In this document: one piece after another, positions 15,102 to 24,339 of the stretch
Layout: each line of letters begins with the position of its first letter
How positions within the stretch are numbered: position 1 is the first letter of the stretch
Assembly (NCBI GenBank): GCA_036638975.1
Contig: JAVWJP010000012.1
Span: forward strand, 1-55,076
Reading direction: 5' to 3'
Origin: JAVWJP01 sp036638975
GTDB lineage: Bacteria; Bacillota; Clostridia; Oscillospirales; Ruminococcaceae
Length of the DNA stretch: 55,076 nt
Made by a program: the position numbers and the translations under genes
Notes under the pieces: model-generated
Databases searched by the model: none
The model's input: only the letters and a program-made list of their open reading frames with translations
What the model was told of the DNA's origin: nothing

Positions 15102-16211
15102 TTACACCTCTATAAGCTCATATTCTTTTTGCCCTATGCCCATTTTAACTGCGTGCTCTATCCCCACGCGCCAGTCTGTAACGGGGAAGGTAGCTGTAAA
15201 ATGGTCGCTCCCCAGCGGTGCGTGCAGCTCGTCAAGCATACTTCCCAGCATAACCGGCTGCTTGTTGCAAAGCTCTACACAGGCAAGGTCCAAAGCGACG
15301 GGGTCAAACGATGCCAGCATTCCGACATCAGGTATAATAGGTACATCATTTTCGCCATGACAATCGCAATAGGGCGAAACATCTATTATAAGGCTGACGT
15401 GAAAATGCGGTCTTCCATTTAGCACTGCCGCTGTATATTCGGCTATTTTTTTATTTAATATGTCGCAAGCTTCATCATTTGCAGGGCACATGGCATCTGT
15501 CGGGCAAGCACCTATGCAACGCCCGCAGCCCACACATTTTTCGTGGTTTATGGTAGCCATTTTGTTTGTTACAGTAATTGCACCATGCGCGCACTGTAGC
15601 TTGCAGAAGCCACAGCCAACACAAACCTCTGTGTCTACAAATGGCTTGCCGCTGCTGTGCATCTCCATTTTGCCGGCACGAGAGCCACAGCCCATGCCTA
15701 TGTTTTTTAAAGCCCCGCCAAAGCCAGTAGCCTCGTGACCCTTAAAGTGTGTAAGGCTTATAACTACATCTGCGTCCATTATAGCGCGACCGATTTTTGC
15801 TTTTTTAACGTACTCACCGTCCACCGGAACACAAAGCTCATCTGTACCTTTAAGCCCGTCGGCAATAAGCACATGACAGCCTGTAGAAAATGGGCTGTAG
15901 CCGTTTTCGTAGGCAGTGTCTAAATGGTCTAAGGCATTTTTGCGCCCTCCGACATAAAGCGTATTGCAATCGGTCAAAAAAGCTTTTCCGCCATTTTGTT
16001 TTATAATGTCAACTATAACCTTAGCATAATTTGGTCGTAAAAACGCCAAGTTACCCGGTTCTCCAAAATGAATTTTTATAGCTGTGTAGTGCCCCTTTAA
16101 CGGTAAGCTTTCTATGCCTGCTTTTTTTACAAGGCTTTCAAGCTTTTGTAAAAGGTTGCTTTGTGCTGTGACACGCATATTGGTAAAATACACCTTAGAA
16201 GCTTCGCTCAT
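15102..16211 (-). CDS. DUF362 domain 4Fe-4S binding protein
   Basis: The 369-residue protein has an N-terminal DUF362 domain (about 1-185; IKIHFGEPGN, FGGALKNIGMGCGSRAGK). Two ferredoxin-type clusters follow (CVGCGFCKLQC about residues 197-207 and CVGCGRCIGACP about 225-236), then a C-terminal DUF362 part. Such proteins are common in anaerobes and probably move electrons; the partner is unknown. It follows the diguanylate cyclase gene by 34 bp on the same strand. Its 3' end abuts DUF4363 head-on. Confidence 0.88.
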   Translation of the reverse strand: MSEASKVYFTNMRVTAQSNLLQKLESLVKKAGIESLPLKGHYTAIKIHFGEPGNLAFLRPNYAKVIVDIIKQNGGKAFLTDCNTLYVGGRKNALDHLDTAYENGYSPFSTGCHVLIADGLKGTDELCVPVDGEYVKKAKIGRAIMDADVVISLTHFKGHEATGFGGALKNIGMGCGSRAGKMEMHSSGKPFVDTEVCVGCGFCKLQCAHGAITVTNKMATINHEKCVGCGRCIGACPTDAMCPANDEACDILNKKIAEYTAAVLNGRPHFHVSLIIDVSPYCDCHGENDVPIIPDVGMLASFDPVALDLACVELCNKQPVMLGSMLDELHAPLGSDHFTATFPVTDWRVGIEHAVKMGIGQKEYELIEV

Positions 16212-16245
16212 TCAATATCGTCCTCCATTTTCATGCGGCAAATTA

Positions 16246-18552
16246 TTAGTCATCTAAGTTTTGGTCTGCATTGATAAAATCCTCGTAAACAACATATCTG
16301 TCGCGTCCCGCCCGTTTTGCCGCATAAAGAGCGCTGTCCGCCTTCTTATAAAGCTCATCAAAAACGTTGCCGTGCCTTGGCACCATTGCAATGCCTATAC
16401 TTGCCGATATTCCCACGTCATCATCTGACGCGTCCTTTGGCTTGAGCCCCCGCAAAACGTCGCAAAGCTCCTGCGCCTTAGCGGTTATGTGGTCCTCAGA
16501 ATGGTCATCTTTTAAAAACACAACAAATTCATCGCCGCCGAGGCGTGCAACAATGTCGCTTGCGCGAAACAGCAGAACCATTTTACTTGCGACAAGCTTT
16601 AAAAGTTCATCGCCCGCCATGTGCCCATAGGTATCATTTATTCGCTTAAAGCCGTCTAAATCCATCATTAAAAAGCCATGCACCACACCCTGAGCATTTA
16701 CAGACAGCAAGAACTCCGATACCATTTTTGCCGTAGCCGTGCGGTTATACAAGCCTGTTAGAACATCGTGCTCTGCATTGTGGCGCAAAGCAATCTCTTT
16801 TCTCTTTTTATCGTCAATATCCTTAACATAAGTAAACGCCTTTAAATCTCCGCTTGCAGGGTCTATCAGCAAATTTGTTGTACTCGAAACCCAACGCGGT
16901 CTGTCTCCTAAGTCTATACGGCGATATTCCAAATACTCTTGTGTAACATCGTTTTGATAATCTGCCTGCATATGTGTCAGGCTTGTAGCCTTTAAAAGCT
17001 CCTCTATGTCCTCGGGGTAAATATCGCGATCCACAAAAATTCTAAATTCTTTTTCGTACGAGAGCCAGTTGCTCTTTTCTCCGTTAGAAAATTGTCTTTG
17101 GTATTCATCTTTTGTAACATTTATTTCATAAATATCTATGGCATCAAGTAAAATAGCGTCACGATATTGGCGCTCCTTCTCGTAGCGCAATTCATTTTCT
17201 TTAAGCTCGGTTATGTCCTCTAAAATTCCCAACGCATAAACAGCATTTCCATCATCAAAAAGGTTTACGGCAGAAAGCTTGCACCACATATAGTTACCTG
17301 TTTTAAGGTAGAATTTAGCCTCGCAAACCGCATCATGCGCACCATTTTTTATATCACTGAAAATCTTTCTGAAATCCTTGATGAATTTTTTGTCTATAAC
17401 CCCAAGCTGAAAAAGATACTCCGGAGAAATAGGGACATCTTGCGGAAAGTCAAACAGCTCTGAAACATCTGTTACAAATTCTATTGTACCCGTAAAGGCA
17501 TTATACTCAAACACTATATTTGACGAATGCGAAATAGCAACCTTAAAACGCTCGTTACTAATCACAAGCTGATGGTTTATTTCATCTGTTTCTTTGTTTG
17601 CTTTATACCTGTAAGCAGCTATTAAAATTATCATAACAACAAAAATAAATGATATTTCGCCTATAAGAAGAAAAACCAGACGGTTAATTGGTTCTACCTG
17701 TTCATCTACCGCAGACTGTGGAATTACTTGAAAAATAAACCAATCATTAACGCCTATAGGCTGGTAAAAAGCCATTCTGCGCTCATTACCAACGCCATAT
17801 GTAACGTACTCGCTTATTCCGTTTTGTATACCGTTGTAAAGCTTTTGATAAGTGCTGCCTCCGGCAAAGGTAGCAGTTTTAAAGAAATCCCACATATTTT
17901 CATATCCACCGGATAATGCGTCGCTGCTTTGAGAGCCCAGCACCTGCGCGCCGTCTTTTTTTACAATATGAGAATATCCACTGCCATTAAAGCTTTGTAC
18001 TGCCGTAATTTTTAAAAGATTGTTTACCTTATACGCCGCATTTACCGCCCCGATAACCTTGCCGTTGCGCTTGACAGGCGCGTAGCATATAAAAACTTGC
18101 TCTCCGTTAGAGCGAGATTCCATCAAGTCTGTCATGCCCGCGTAACCCGATAAGGATTTTTTAAAATAATCTCTGTCAGAAATATCAATTTTATCACTGT
18201 TGCTCGCCCAGCTTTGTCCATTAGGTGTTGTAATGCGCATATTATCAAACGAGCTGTATTTTGTCATCTCTTGAATGCAGCTTAAAGCCTCCTGCGAATG
18301 TATGTCATCAAACATCTGTATAGCGCTTGCCGCCTCTTTTATAGAAGCAAGGGAGTTATCCATCTCTATTTTTATGCTTATAGCATTACGCCGCGCTGTT
18401 TCGCTAAGGCGCGTTTTGCTTATATTTAAAGAATAATCGGCACTGCCCGCAGTGAATTGAAAAAAAACAATAACACCAAACACAGCCAAAAAAATAATTG
18501 AAAGGATCTGCATAAGACTAATTGTTTTTTTGCTTTTTGAGGAAACTGTCAT
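16246..18552 (-). CDS. Membrane sensor diguanylate cyclase (dCACHE-PAS-PAS-GGDEF)
   Basis: The 768-residue protein has an N-terminal helix (about 13-33), an extracytoplasmic CACHE-type sensor (about 40-285), a second helix (about 290-315), two PAS-like regions (about 330-455 and 465-590), and a GGDEF domain. The active site GGDEF (672-676) is intact. The product-inhibition site RASD (663-666) lies exactly five residues before it, so it should make c-di-GMP with feedback control. Family members convert two GTP into c-di-GMP. The ligand of the CACHE domain cannot be told from sequence. A phosphodiesterase candidate is encoded at 42779-45655. Confidence 0.93.
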   Translation of the reverse strand: MTVSSKSKKTISLMQILSIIFLAVFGVIVFFQFTAGSADYSLNISKTRLSETARRNAISIKIEMDNSLASIKEAASAIQMFDDIHSQEALSCIQEMTKYSSFDNMRITTPNGQSWASNSDKIDISDRDYFKKSLSGYAGMTDLMESRSNGEQVFICYAPVKRNGKVIGAVNAAYKVNNLLKITAVQSFNGSGYSHIVKKDGAQVLGSQSSDALSGGYENMWDFFKTATFAGGSTYQKLYNGIQNGISEYVTYGVGNERRMAFYQPIGVNDWFIFQVIPQSAVDEQVEPINRLVFLLIGEISFIFVVMIILIAAYRYKANKETDEINHQLVISNERFKVAISHSSNIVFEYNAFTGTIEFVTDVSELFDFPQDVPISPEYLFQLGVIDKKFIKDFRKIFSDIKNGAHDAVCEAKFYLKTGNYMWCKLSAVNLFDDGNAVYALGILEDITELKENELRYEKERQYRDAILLDAIDIYEINVTKDEYQRQFSNGEKSNWLSYEKEFRIFVDRDIYPEDIEELLKATSLTHMQADYQNDVTQEYLEYRRIDLGDRPRWVSSTTNLLIDPASGDLKAFTYVKDIDDKKRKEIALRHNAEHDVLTGLYNRTATAKMVSEFLLSVNAQGVVHGFLMMDLDGFKRINDTYGHMAGDELLKLVASKMVLLFRASDIVARLGGDEFVVFLKDDHSEDHITAKAQELCDVLRGLKPKDASDDDVGISASIGIAMVPRHGNVFDELYKKADSALYAAKRAGRDRYVVYEDFINADQNLDD

Positions 18553-18609
18553 AGCACCGCGCCTCCAATTCGCCTAAATAAGCATAATAGAGATTCGACC
18601 AGTTTAATA

Positions 18610-18638
18610 TTTATATTGTAACATAATTATTACGACAA
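18610..18638 (-). promoter_or_regulatory. Promoter of the diguanylate cyclase gene
   Basis: On the minus strand TTGTCG (18633-18638), 17 bp, TATAAA (18610-18615), about 55 bp upstream of the start codon. Confidence 0.55.
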
Positions 18639-18680
18639 TAAAAGGGTACATTTCAAATTTAGCAATGAAATGCACCCCTT
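18638..18680 (-). terminator. Terminator after the DUF4203-like gene
   Basis: The minus strand reads AAGGGGTGCATTTCA, loop, TGAAATGTACCC then TTTTATTG. It has one A-C mismatch in a 12-bp stem. It separates this gene from the diguanylate cyclase. Confidence 0.7.
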
Positions 18681-18700
18681 GTGTGCCTTTTACTTCTTAT

Positions 18701-19321
18701 TTACTGCTTTACATTCGATACAGCCTCGTGCTGCTTAGGCTTGCCTGTAGTGCGAAGCTGCACAAAAATGCCCAATGCCGCAAGTAAAACCCCTGCCACC
18801 GTAGCAGCAGTCCCCTGCTGAAAGCCAAAAATGCCCAGCAAGCCCGCGGCTGCCGAAAGCCCCCCGCCTATACCCGTAGAAAGTACAACCACAGGGTGCA
18901 CAAACTTTATAGCCAAAACGCCCACAACAACTGCCAGTACAAAACCCACCACCGGCAGCACCCAATGCAAAACCTCGTTTGTCTGGGCAGGCACAAGCAG
19001 TGTATATGCAAGGTAGCTAAGCCCCGCGCAAAGCACAAATACACCGGCAAGGTAAAGCTTATACGCCAAAAAGCCCAGCACCGCACCCGCTACAACAGCA
19101 ACTATAGTTGAAACCTCAGGCTTTTTAGAGAAATGCTCGGTTATAGCAAATGCGACTATGCTACCAATCAAAAAGCCTGTAAGCGTACACCACACCTTTA
19201 AAAGCTTAAAGCCAAAAAAGCAGTTCAAAAAAGCCATTACTACCCCCAGTGCCAACCAAACGCCCTGCACACCCAAAACGAAGCTGTGAAACCCCGCCTG
19301 TATATTATTTAATATTCCCAT
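18701..19321 (-). CDS. Polytopic membrane protein, DUF4203/TM7SF3-like
   Basis: The 206-residue protein has about seven hydrophobic helices with many Gly/Ala (GFKLLKVWCTLTGFLIGSIVAFAI, AGAVLGFLAYKLYLAGVFVLCAG). This resembles the DUF4203 (TMEM198-like) family, whose function is unknown in bacteria. The start follows GGAGGCATAAAC. It is monocistronic, with its terminator at 18638. Repeat R1 copy C is in the intergenic region upstream. Confidence 0.7.
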   Translation of the reverse strand: MGILNNIQAGFHSFVLGVQGVWLALGVVMAFLNCFFGFKLLKVWCTLTGFLIGSIVAFAITEHFSKKPEVSTIVAVVAGAVLGFLAYKLYLAGVFVLCAGLSYLAYTLLVPAQTNEVLHWVLPVVGFVLAVVVGVLAIKFVHPVVVLSTGIGGGLSAAAGLLGIFGFQQGTAATVAGVLLAALGIFVQLRTTGKPKQHEAVSNVKQ

Positions 19322-19345
19322 GTTTATGCCTCCTACAAAGATTTT

Positions 19346-19417
19346 ACAGAAATTACAGTAGCGATACAGAAAAACCGAAAATTGCTTTCATTATGAATTA
19401 CAACCGGAGCAGCTATA
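19346..19417 (+). repeat. Dispersed structured repeat R1, copy C (internally deleted)
   Basis: This copy matches the two ends of R1 copies A and B but lacks about 53 bp, including the AATTGGT/ACCAATT hairpin. It reads directly from ATTATGAATT into ACAACCGGAGCAGC. It lies between the DUF4203-like gene (minus) and the Ca2+-ATPase (plus). The rest of this roughly 300-bp gap holds a CGTAGC/GCTACG hairpin (19454-19476) and the ATPase promoter. Confidence 0.75.
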
Positions 19418-19560
19418 ATATCAAAAAAATATATAACTGCTATTTCTATTTATCGTAGCATTTGAGTGAAGCTACGTCAAGTAAAAAAACTGTCAATATG
19501 AATGATTTATGAAAAAATATGGCATAAAATGCTAAAATATCGTTTTCAAGGTTATTTGTA

Positions 19561-19589
19561 TTGAATTATACCAATAAAAAGGTTACAAT
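19561..19589 (+). promoter_or_regulatory. Promoter of the Ca2+-ATPase gene
   Basis: TTGAAT (19561-19566), 17 bp, TACAAT (19584-19589). Transcription would start near 19596, downstream of the longest open frame's first codon, which supports the internal TTG start at 19624. Confidence 0.7.
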
Positions 19590-19623
19590 AATCGTTAAAC
19601 TAACAAACGAAGGAGTGCTTATA

Positions 19624-22239
19624 TTGGCTTGGCATAACGAAAGCCGCGACGACATACTAAAAAAGCTCTCAGCAGACCCTGCTGTGGGTCTTACAGATGA
19701 TGCTGCCGCAGCTTTGCTTACCGAACACGGAGAAAACAAACTGACAGGCAAACCCAAAAAGACAACTCTGCAACGCTTTGCAGAACAATTTAAAGATTTT
19801 ATGGTGATAATTCTTTTAATTGCCGCAGCTATTTCGTTTATCGTGGCATTTGGAGGACACGACAAAACCGAATTTTTAGAGCCTATAATTATTTTAGGCA
19901 TAGTACTTCTCAATGCTACACTTGGCGTAGTACAAGAGAGCAAGGCAGAAAAAGCCCTTGAGGCCTTACAGGATATGTCTGCGCCGACAGCTAAAGTGCT
20001 GCGCGGAGGAAAGGTTGCAATACTCCCGTCGTCACAGCTTGTACCCGGAGATGTTGTACTTTTGGAGGCGGGAGATTTTGTCCCCGCAGATGCGCGGCTT
20101 TTAGAAAGTGCAAGCCTTAAATGTGAGGAATCGGCACTCACGGGGGAATCTGTACCGTCAGAAAAAGATGCAAATGCCGCTGTTGACGAAAAGGCTTCTC
20201 TGGGTGACAGGAGCAACATGATTTACTCCGGCACCTCGGTTGTTTACGGACGGGCACGCGCAGTAATAACCTCCACAGGTATGGACACCGAAATGGGGCT
20301 TATAGCAAAGCTTTTGGATAACGAAGCCGACGCTCAAACACCGCTTCAAGAAAAGCTTTCTCGTCTTGGCAAGGTACTTGGTGTTGTGGCACTTGGGGTA
20401 TGTGCCGTTATATTTGTAATAGGGCTTGTTGACAAGCTGCCCATTATGGATATATTTATGACCTCGGTTTCTCTTGCAGTAGCTGCAATACCTGAGGGCT
20501 TACCCGCCATAGTAGCAATAGTGCTTGCAATGGGTGTGCAGCGCATGGTTAAGAAAAACGCCATTATACGCCGCCTGCCCGCTGTAGAAACTTTAGGTAG
20601 CGCCTCGGTAATATGCTCTGACAAAACAGGGACACTTACACAAAACCGCATGACACTTGTAAAGGCTTGGGCAAACGGCCCTGTTTGTGACATAAACGGT
20701 AGCGAAAGCGAACGCATAAAAACACTGCTTACACTAGCCACGCTTTGCTGTGATGCAAGTATAGAGGTTACAAACGGAAAAGAAACATATATAGGTGACC
20801 CTACAGAGGTTGCCTTTGTCGCTGCGGCGCTTAAAAACGGCATTGAAAAATCTAAGCTTACAACAGATTGCCCGCGCGTGGCAGAGCTGCCGTTTGACTC
20901 TGACCGCAAGCTTATGACTACCGTAAACATTATAAACGGCAAGCCTATAGCTATAGTTAAAGGCGCGTTTGATGTGCTTTCGTCGCGCCTTATAGACTTT
21001 AACGAAAGCGAAGCGGTGGAGGTAAGCACAGCTATGGGCAAGGACGCACTTCGTGTACTTGCAGTAGCCGTAAAGATACTTGACAGCGTCCCGCAAAACC
21101 CCTGTGTAGATGAGCTTGAGTACGGACTTAAATTTTTAGGGCTTGTCGGCATGATAGACCCGCCGCGTGAAGAAGCCAAAGATGCAGTAGCCGTATGCAA
21201 AAAAGCGGGTATACGCCCTATTATGATTACGGGTGACCATGTTGTTACTGCAAGCGCTATAGCGCGTCAACTTGGAATATTGCGCGATGGCGACGAGGCA
21301 CTTATGGGCACCGCGCTTGCGGCTATGCCTGAGGAAGAATTTGACAAAAACATCACAAAATACTCGGTCTATGCAAGGGTTACGCCGGAGGACAAAATAC
21401 GCATAGTAAAGGCATGGCAAAACACTGGCGCCGTTGTTTCTATGACAGGCGACGGTGTAAACGATGCCCCCGCGCTTAAAGCCGCCGACATAGGCTGTGC
21501 CATGGGTATTACAGGCACTGAGGTTTCTAAGGGTGCAGCCGACATGATTTTAACCGATGACAACTTTGCCACAATTGTACAGGCAGTACAAGAGGGACGC
21601 GGCATATATGACAACATTAAAAAAGCCGTACAGTTTTTGCTGGGGTCAAACATCGGCGAGCTTTTGACAGTATTTTTTGCAATGATATTTTGGAAGCAAT
21701 CCCCGCTTTTGGCAATACAGCTTTTATGGATAAACCTTGTAACAGACGGCTTGCCCGCACTGGCTCTTGGTATGGAGCCACCGGAAAAAGACATAATGCA
21801 GCGCAAGCCAAAGCCAAAAAGCGAAAGTATATTTGCACAGGGGCTTGGTGTGCGTGTGGTTTTGCAGGGCTTTATGTTTGCCGCCCTTACCCTCACCGCT
21901 TTTAACATCGGTTTTACTGCCGGCGGCGTAACAGCGGCGCGCACCATGGCGTTTTTAACACTCGCCGTTTCACAGTTATTCCACGCATTTAACGTCCGCT
22001 CTACACACTCGATATTCTCGGTAGGGCTTATGAGCAACCCATATATGCTGGGTGCATTTGGAGTTTCGTTTTTACTGGTTGCCATTATAGCGTTTATACC
22101 GCCTATTGCCACTGTTTTTGGTTTGCAGCTTCTTACAGCGCCTCTTTACTTGACAGCTCTTGGACTGGCATTTGTCCCCGTAGTAATAATAGAGCTTGAA
22201 AAACTTGGGCGTTATCTCATTAACCGCTTTAAAAAATAG
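19624..22239 (+). CDS. P-type Ca2+-transporting ATPase (type IIA, SERCA-like)
   Basis: The 871-residue protein carries all catalytic motifs: TGES in the actuator domain, the phosphorylation site CSDKTGTLT (Asp 333), and TGDGVNDAPALK. Ion-site residues of SERCA-type pumps are present: PEGLP in M4, SNIGELL in M5 (Asn and Glu), and NLVTDGLPALALG in M6 (Asn, Thr, Asp). It should export Ca2+ (possibly Mn2+) from the cytoplasm at the cost of ATP. The start is a TTG behind GAAGGAG; the upstream in-frame codons overlap the promoter. It is monocistronic and ends at a bidirectional terminator. Confidence 0.94.
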   Translation: MAWHNESRDDILKKLSADPAVGLTDDAAAALLTEHGENKLTGKPKKTTLQRFAEQFKDFMVIILLIAAAISFIVAFGGHDKTEFLEPIIILGIVLLNATLGVVQESKAEKALEALQDMSAPTAKVLRGGKVAILPSSQLVPGDVVLLEAGDFVPADARLLESASLKCEESALTGESVPSEKDANAAVDEKASLGDRSNMIYSGTSVVYGRARAVITSTGMDTEMGLIAKLLDNEADAQTPLQEKLSRLGKVLGVVALGVCAVIFVIGLVDKLPIMDIFMTSVSLAVAAIPEGLPAIVAIVLAMGVQRMVKKNAIIRRLPAVETLGSASVICSDKTGTLTQNRMTLVKAWANGPVCDINGSESERIKTLLTLATLCCDASIEVTNGKETYIGDPTEVAFVAAALKNGIEKSKLTTDCPRVAELPFDSDRKLMTTVNIINGKPIAIVKGAFDVLSSRLIDFNESEAVEVSTAMGKDALRVLAVAVKILDSVPQNPCVDELEYGLKFLGLVGMIDPPREEAKDAVAVCKKAGIRPIMITGDHVVTASAIARQLGILRDGDEALMGTALAAMPEEEFDKNITKYSVYARVTPEDKIRIVKAWQNTGAVVSMTGDGVNDAPALKAADIGCAMGITGTEVSKGAADMILTDDNFATIVQAVQEGRGIYDNIKKAVQFLLGSNIGELLTVFFAMIFWKQSPLLAIQLLWINLVTDGLPALALGMEPPEKDIMQRKPKPKSESIFAQGLGVRVVLQGFMFAALTLTAFNIGFTAGGVTAARTMAFLTLAVSQLFHAFNVRSTHSIFSVGLMSNPYMLGAFGVSFLLVAIIAFIPPIATVFGLQLLTAPLYLTALGLAFVPVVIIELEKLGRYLINRFKK

Positions 22240-22265
22240 CAGTATCCATATAAAACAAATTGGGC

Positions 22266-22309
22266 TCTAAAAACCCCCCATTGCCTTTTGGCGATGGGAG
22301 GTTTTAATA
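22266..22309. terminator. Bidirectional terminator between ATPase and bactofilin genes
   Basis: The stem AAAACC(T/C)CCCATTGCC / GGCGATGGGAGGTTTT has a TTTT loop and T-rich ends on both strands. It serves two convergent genes. Confidence 0.85.
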
Positions 22310-22320
22310 TATATTAAAAA

Positions 22321-23142
22321 CTATTTTTTGTCCGTCAGTTTAAACTTGTTGAAGAGCTTGGTCTTGTCACCGGCCGCACCTGTCATAATAACTCTGCCCT
22401 CAAAGTACGAGCCCTTGCGTATCTGTACCGTATAGGCTGTAATATCGCCAACTATAACAGCTGTTTCGCCTGCTATTACTGCGCCCTCTGCCGATATATT
22501 ACCCATTATACGACCATCTATTATAGCCTCTTTAGTTGTAAGGTTGCCCATAACCTGTGTTTGAGCGGTAATATTTATTGTACTTCCGCAATTTATATCT
22601 CCCTGTATTACAGCGTCCTCAAGCAAAATCTTTTCGGCTGTAACACCGCCCTGTATGCGCCCTGTAACGGTTAAATCTGCCTTACAGTTTATGTCGCCTA
22701 TAAGCTCGCCCTTCATAGAAACCGCGCCGTCAGACTCCACCGTGCCGCGCACCACTGTTCCGCTTGAAAACACCGTGGTATTGACATCTTCAAAATTATC
22801 ACGGAGAGAAACATATTCGGGCATAACTTCATCTTGCACTGTAGTTTCTCTTTTGGGCATTTCATAGGTAGGCTTAGCTATCCCCTGAGGGCTGTATGTA
22901 ACAGGCGGTTCAACAGGCGGTGCTTTCTGCGCAGCATCGGGGCCCGCAAATGCCGCAGAGGGTGCCGCAGCGGCTTTTGCGGTATCTTCGTAAGGCGCAA
23001 AGCCGGCAGACTCCGCAAAAGATTCCGCATCTTTTGTTAAAGTAGGTGCTATTTCATCAGGTTTTTCAGCCTTCCATGCGTCAGCTTGGTCGCCATATAC
23101 TGCTTCTTTCATCGCTCTTTTAAAATCATCACTAAATCCCAT
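22321..23142 (-). CDS. Bactofilin-type cytoskeletal protein
   Basis: The 273-residue protein has a disordered N-terminal half rich in Ala, Pro, Glu and Lys (about residues 20-110). A bactofilin (DUF583) beta-helix follows, with repeats of about 17 residues (GTVVRGTVESDGAVSMKGELIGDINC, GNLTTKEAIIDGRIMGNI, about 125-250). Bactofilins polymerise without nucleotide and scaffold cell-wall enzymes. The gene follows a membrane-anchored polysaccharide deacetylase by 30 bp on the same strand, a plausible functional partner. Confidence 0.88.
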   Translation of the reverse strand: MGFSDDFKRAMKEAVYGDQADAWKAEKPDEIAPTLTKDAESFAESAGFAPYEDTAKAAAAPSAAFAGPDAAQKAPPVEPPVTYSPQGIAKPTYEMPKRETTVQDEVMPEYVSLRDNFEDVNTTVFSSGTVVRGTVESDGAVSMKGELIGDINCKADLTVTGRIQGGVTAEKILLEDAVIQGDINCGSTINITAQTQVMGNLTTKEAIIDGRIMGNISAEGAVIAGETAVIVGDITAYTVQIRKGSYFEGRVIMTGAAGDKTKLFNKFKLTDKK

Positions 23143-23172
23143 TTTCTTTTCCTCCTGAATTTCATTAAATGT

Positions 23173-24141
23173 CTACGAAAAGTGAACCGGTTTAATTCCG
23201 CTGGTAAGCTTTTCAAATTTATATCCCTTTGCCTGCAAAGATTCGATTATAATTGGGAGAGCCTGTGCAGTTGTTATCTTATTAGCACTGTCATGGAGAA
23301 GTACCACTGCATGTTTCTTTTTGCCGACTGTTTTTATAACGCTTTGTGCAATTTCTTCTTTTGTAGGCGGTATAAAAGCCGCATCTTCGCCGGAGGCATT
23401 CCAATCGTGATATATAAAGCCGCGGCTTGTCATTTCTTCTATAAGCTCCCCCGAAGCATCGTTGTGCAAAAGCCTGTCGTTGTTGGCGCCTCCCGGGAAG
23501 CGAAATAGCACAGGTGCCTCACCGGTAGTGTCTTTAAGTACTGTATAAAGCTTATCCATATCTTCTATAAAAGCGCTTGTAGAAGAATATATTTTATGGT
23601 AATCGTGCGAATACGAGTGCATTGCAAGGGTGTGCCCGCGCCGTACTATCTGCCTATAGAGGCTGTGTATGTATTCATCATCGCTGCCTAGGACAAAAAA
23701 AGTCGCCTTTACATTGTATTCATCAAGAATATTAAGAACTTTTTCGGTTATAGACGAGGGTCCGTCATCAAAAGTAAGGTACACCGTAGGTGTTTCACTA
23801 ACCTGCACCGGCTCCATGCGCCAATCTACAAGCATATTGGAGCAAACGCTTAAAATAGGCTTTCCGTACGGGTTATAAAATTCGCCGGGTTCCACGATAA
23901 AATCTGAACTGGTTTCTTTTTTAACCACTTTGCCGGCTTTTGCCGAGTTATTTGTAAGCTCCGCTGAAGCTATATTTTGTGCTGCGGCGTCTAGCTCTTG
24001 AGAAAGCTCTGCCATCTGTTTTTGCAGGCGATTATTTTGCACAAACATAAACACCAAAATAATAGTAGGAATAATAGTAAGGCACAAAAGAAACATACGT
24101 ATGCCTATTTTTATTCTTCGTACATTCTGCGCATTATACAT
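23173..24141 (-). CDS. Membrane-anchored polysaccharide deacetylase (NodB domain)
   Basis: The 322-residue protein has an N-terminal membrane anchor (about 14-34), a coiled-coil-like stretch (about 35-65), and a NodB domain (about 115-310). The catalytic motifs are TFDDGPS (Asp 125, Asp 126), MHSYSHDY (metal-binding His residues), RFPGG, DWN and VLLHDS. It likely deacetylates peptidoglycan N-acetylglucosamine or a wall polymer outside the membrane. A good promoter is at 24204-24233. Confidence 0.92.
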   Translation of the reverse strand: MYNAQNVRRIKIGIRMFLLCLTIIPTIILVFMFVQNNRLQKQMAELSQELDAAAQNIASAELTNNSAKAGKVVKKETSSDFIVEPGEFYNPYGKPILSVCSNMLVDWRMEPVQVSETPTVYLTFDDGPSSITEKVLNILDEYNVKATFFVLGSDDEYIHSLYRQIVRRGHTLAMHSYSHDYHKIYSSTSAFIEDMDKLYTVLKDTTGEAPVLFRFPGGANNDRLLHNDASGELIEEMTSRGFIYHDWNASGEDAAFIPPTKEEIAQSVIKTVGKKKHAVVLLHDSANKITTAQALPIIIESLQAKGYKFEKLTSGIKPVHFS

Positions 24142-24203
24142 GGCTGTCCTCCCTAAAAAACTGTGACATAAAACACCTGCGCTTTTTAAATTTATCTTGT
24201 TCT

Positions 24204-24233
24204 ATTATATAATTTTTTTACTCGAATTGTCAA
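24204..24233 (-). promoter_or_regulatory. Promoter of deacetylase-bactofilin operon
   Basis: On the minus strand a perfect TTGACA (24228-24233), 18 bp, and a perfect TATAAT (24204-24209), about 60 bp before the start codon. Two AT-rich palindromes lie just upstream. Confidence 0.75.
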
Positions 24234-24245
24234 ATCAAAATAGCG

Positions 24246-24290
24246 CAAAAAGTACTTTTTAGCCTAAAAAAAGTACTTTTTCAATAATAA
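24246..24290. promoter_or_regulatory. Pair of AAAAAGTACTTTTT palindromes
   Basis: Two copies of the palindrome AAAAAGTACTTTTT (the second with extra As) are separated by TAGCCT. Together they can also form a larger stem with a U-rich end that could terminate the upstream amidase-like gene on the minus strand. Their place just upstream of the -35 of the deacetylase promoter would also suit an operator. The sequence does not decide between these. Confidence 0.4.
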
Positions 24291-24339
24291 ACCTGCTTTT
24301 TGATAAATTATGTTTAAACTTTTGACATAATTAAAAAAA

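Noticed and set aside
20346..21200. Long minus-strand open frames opposite the Ca2+-ATPase
   Set aside because: Antisense shadows of a well-supported gene; Ser/Ala/Thr-rich products without recognisable motifs.
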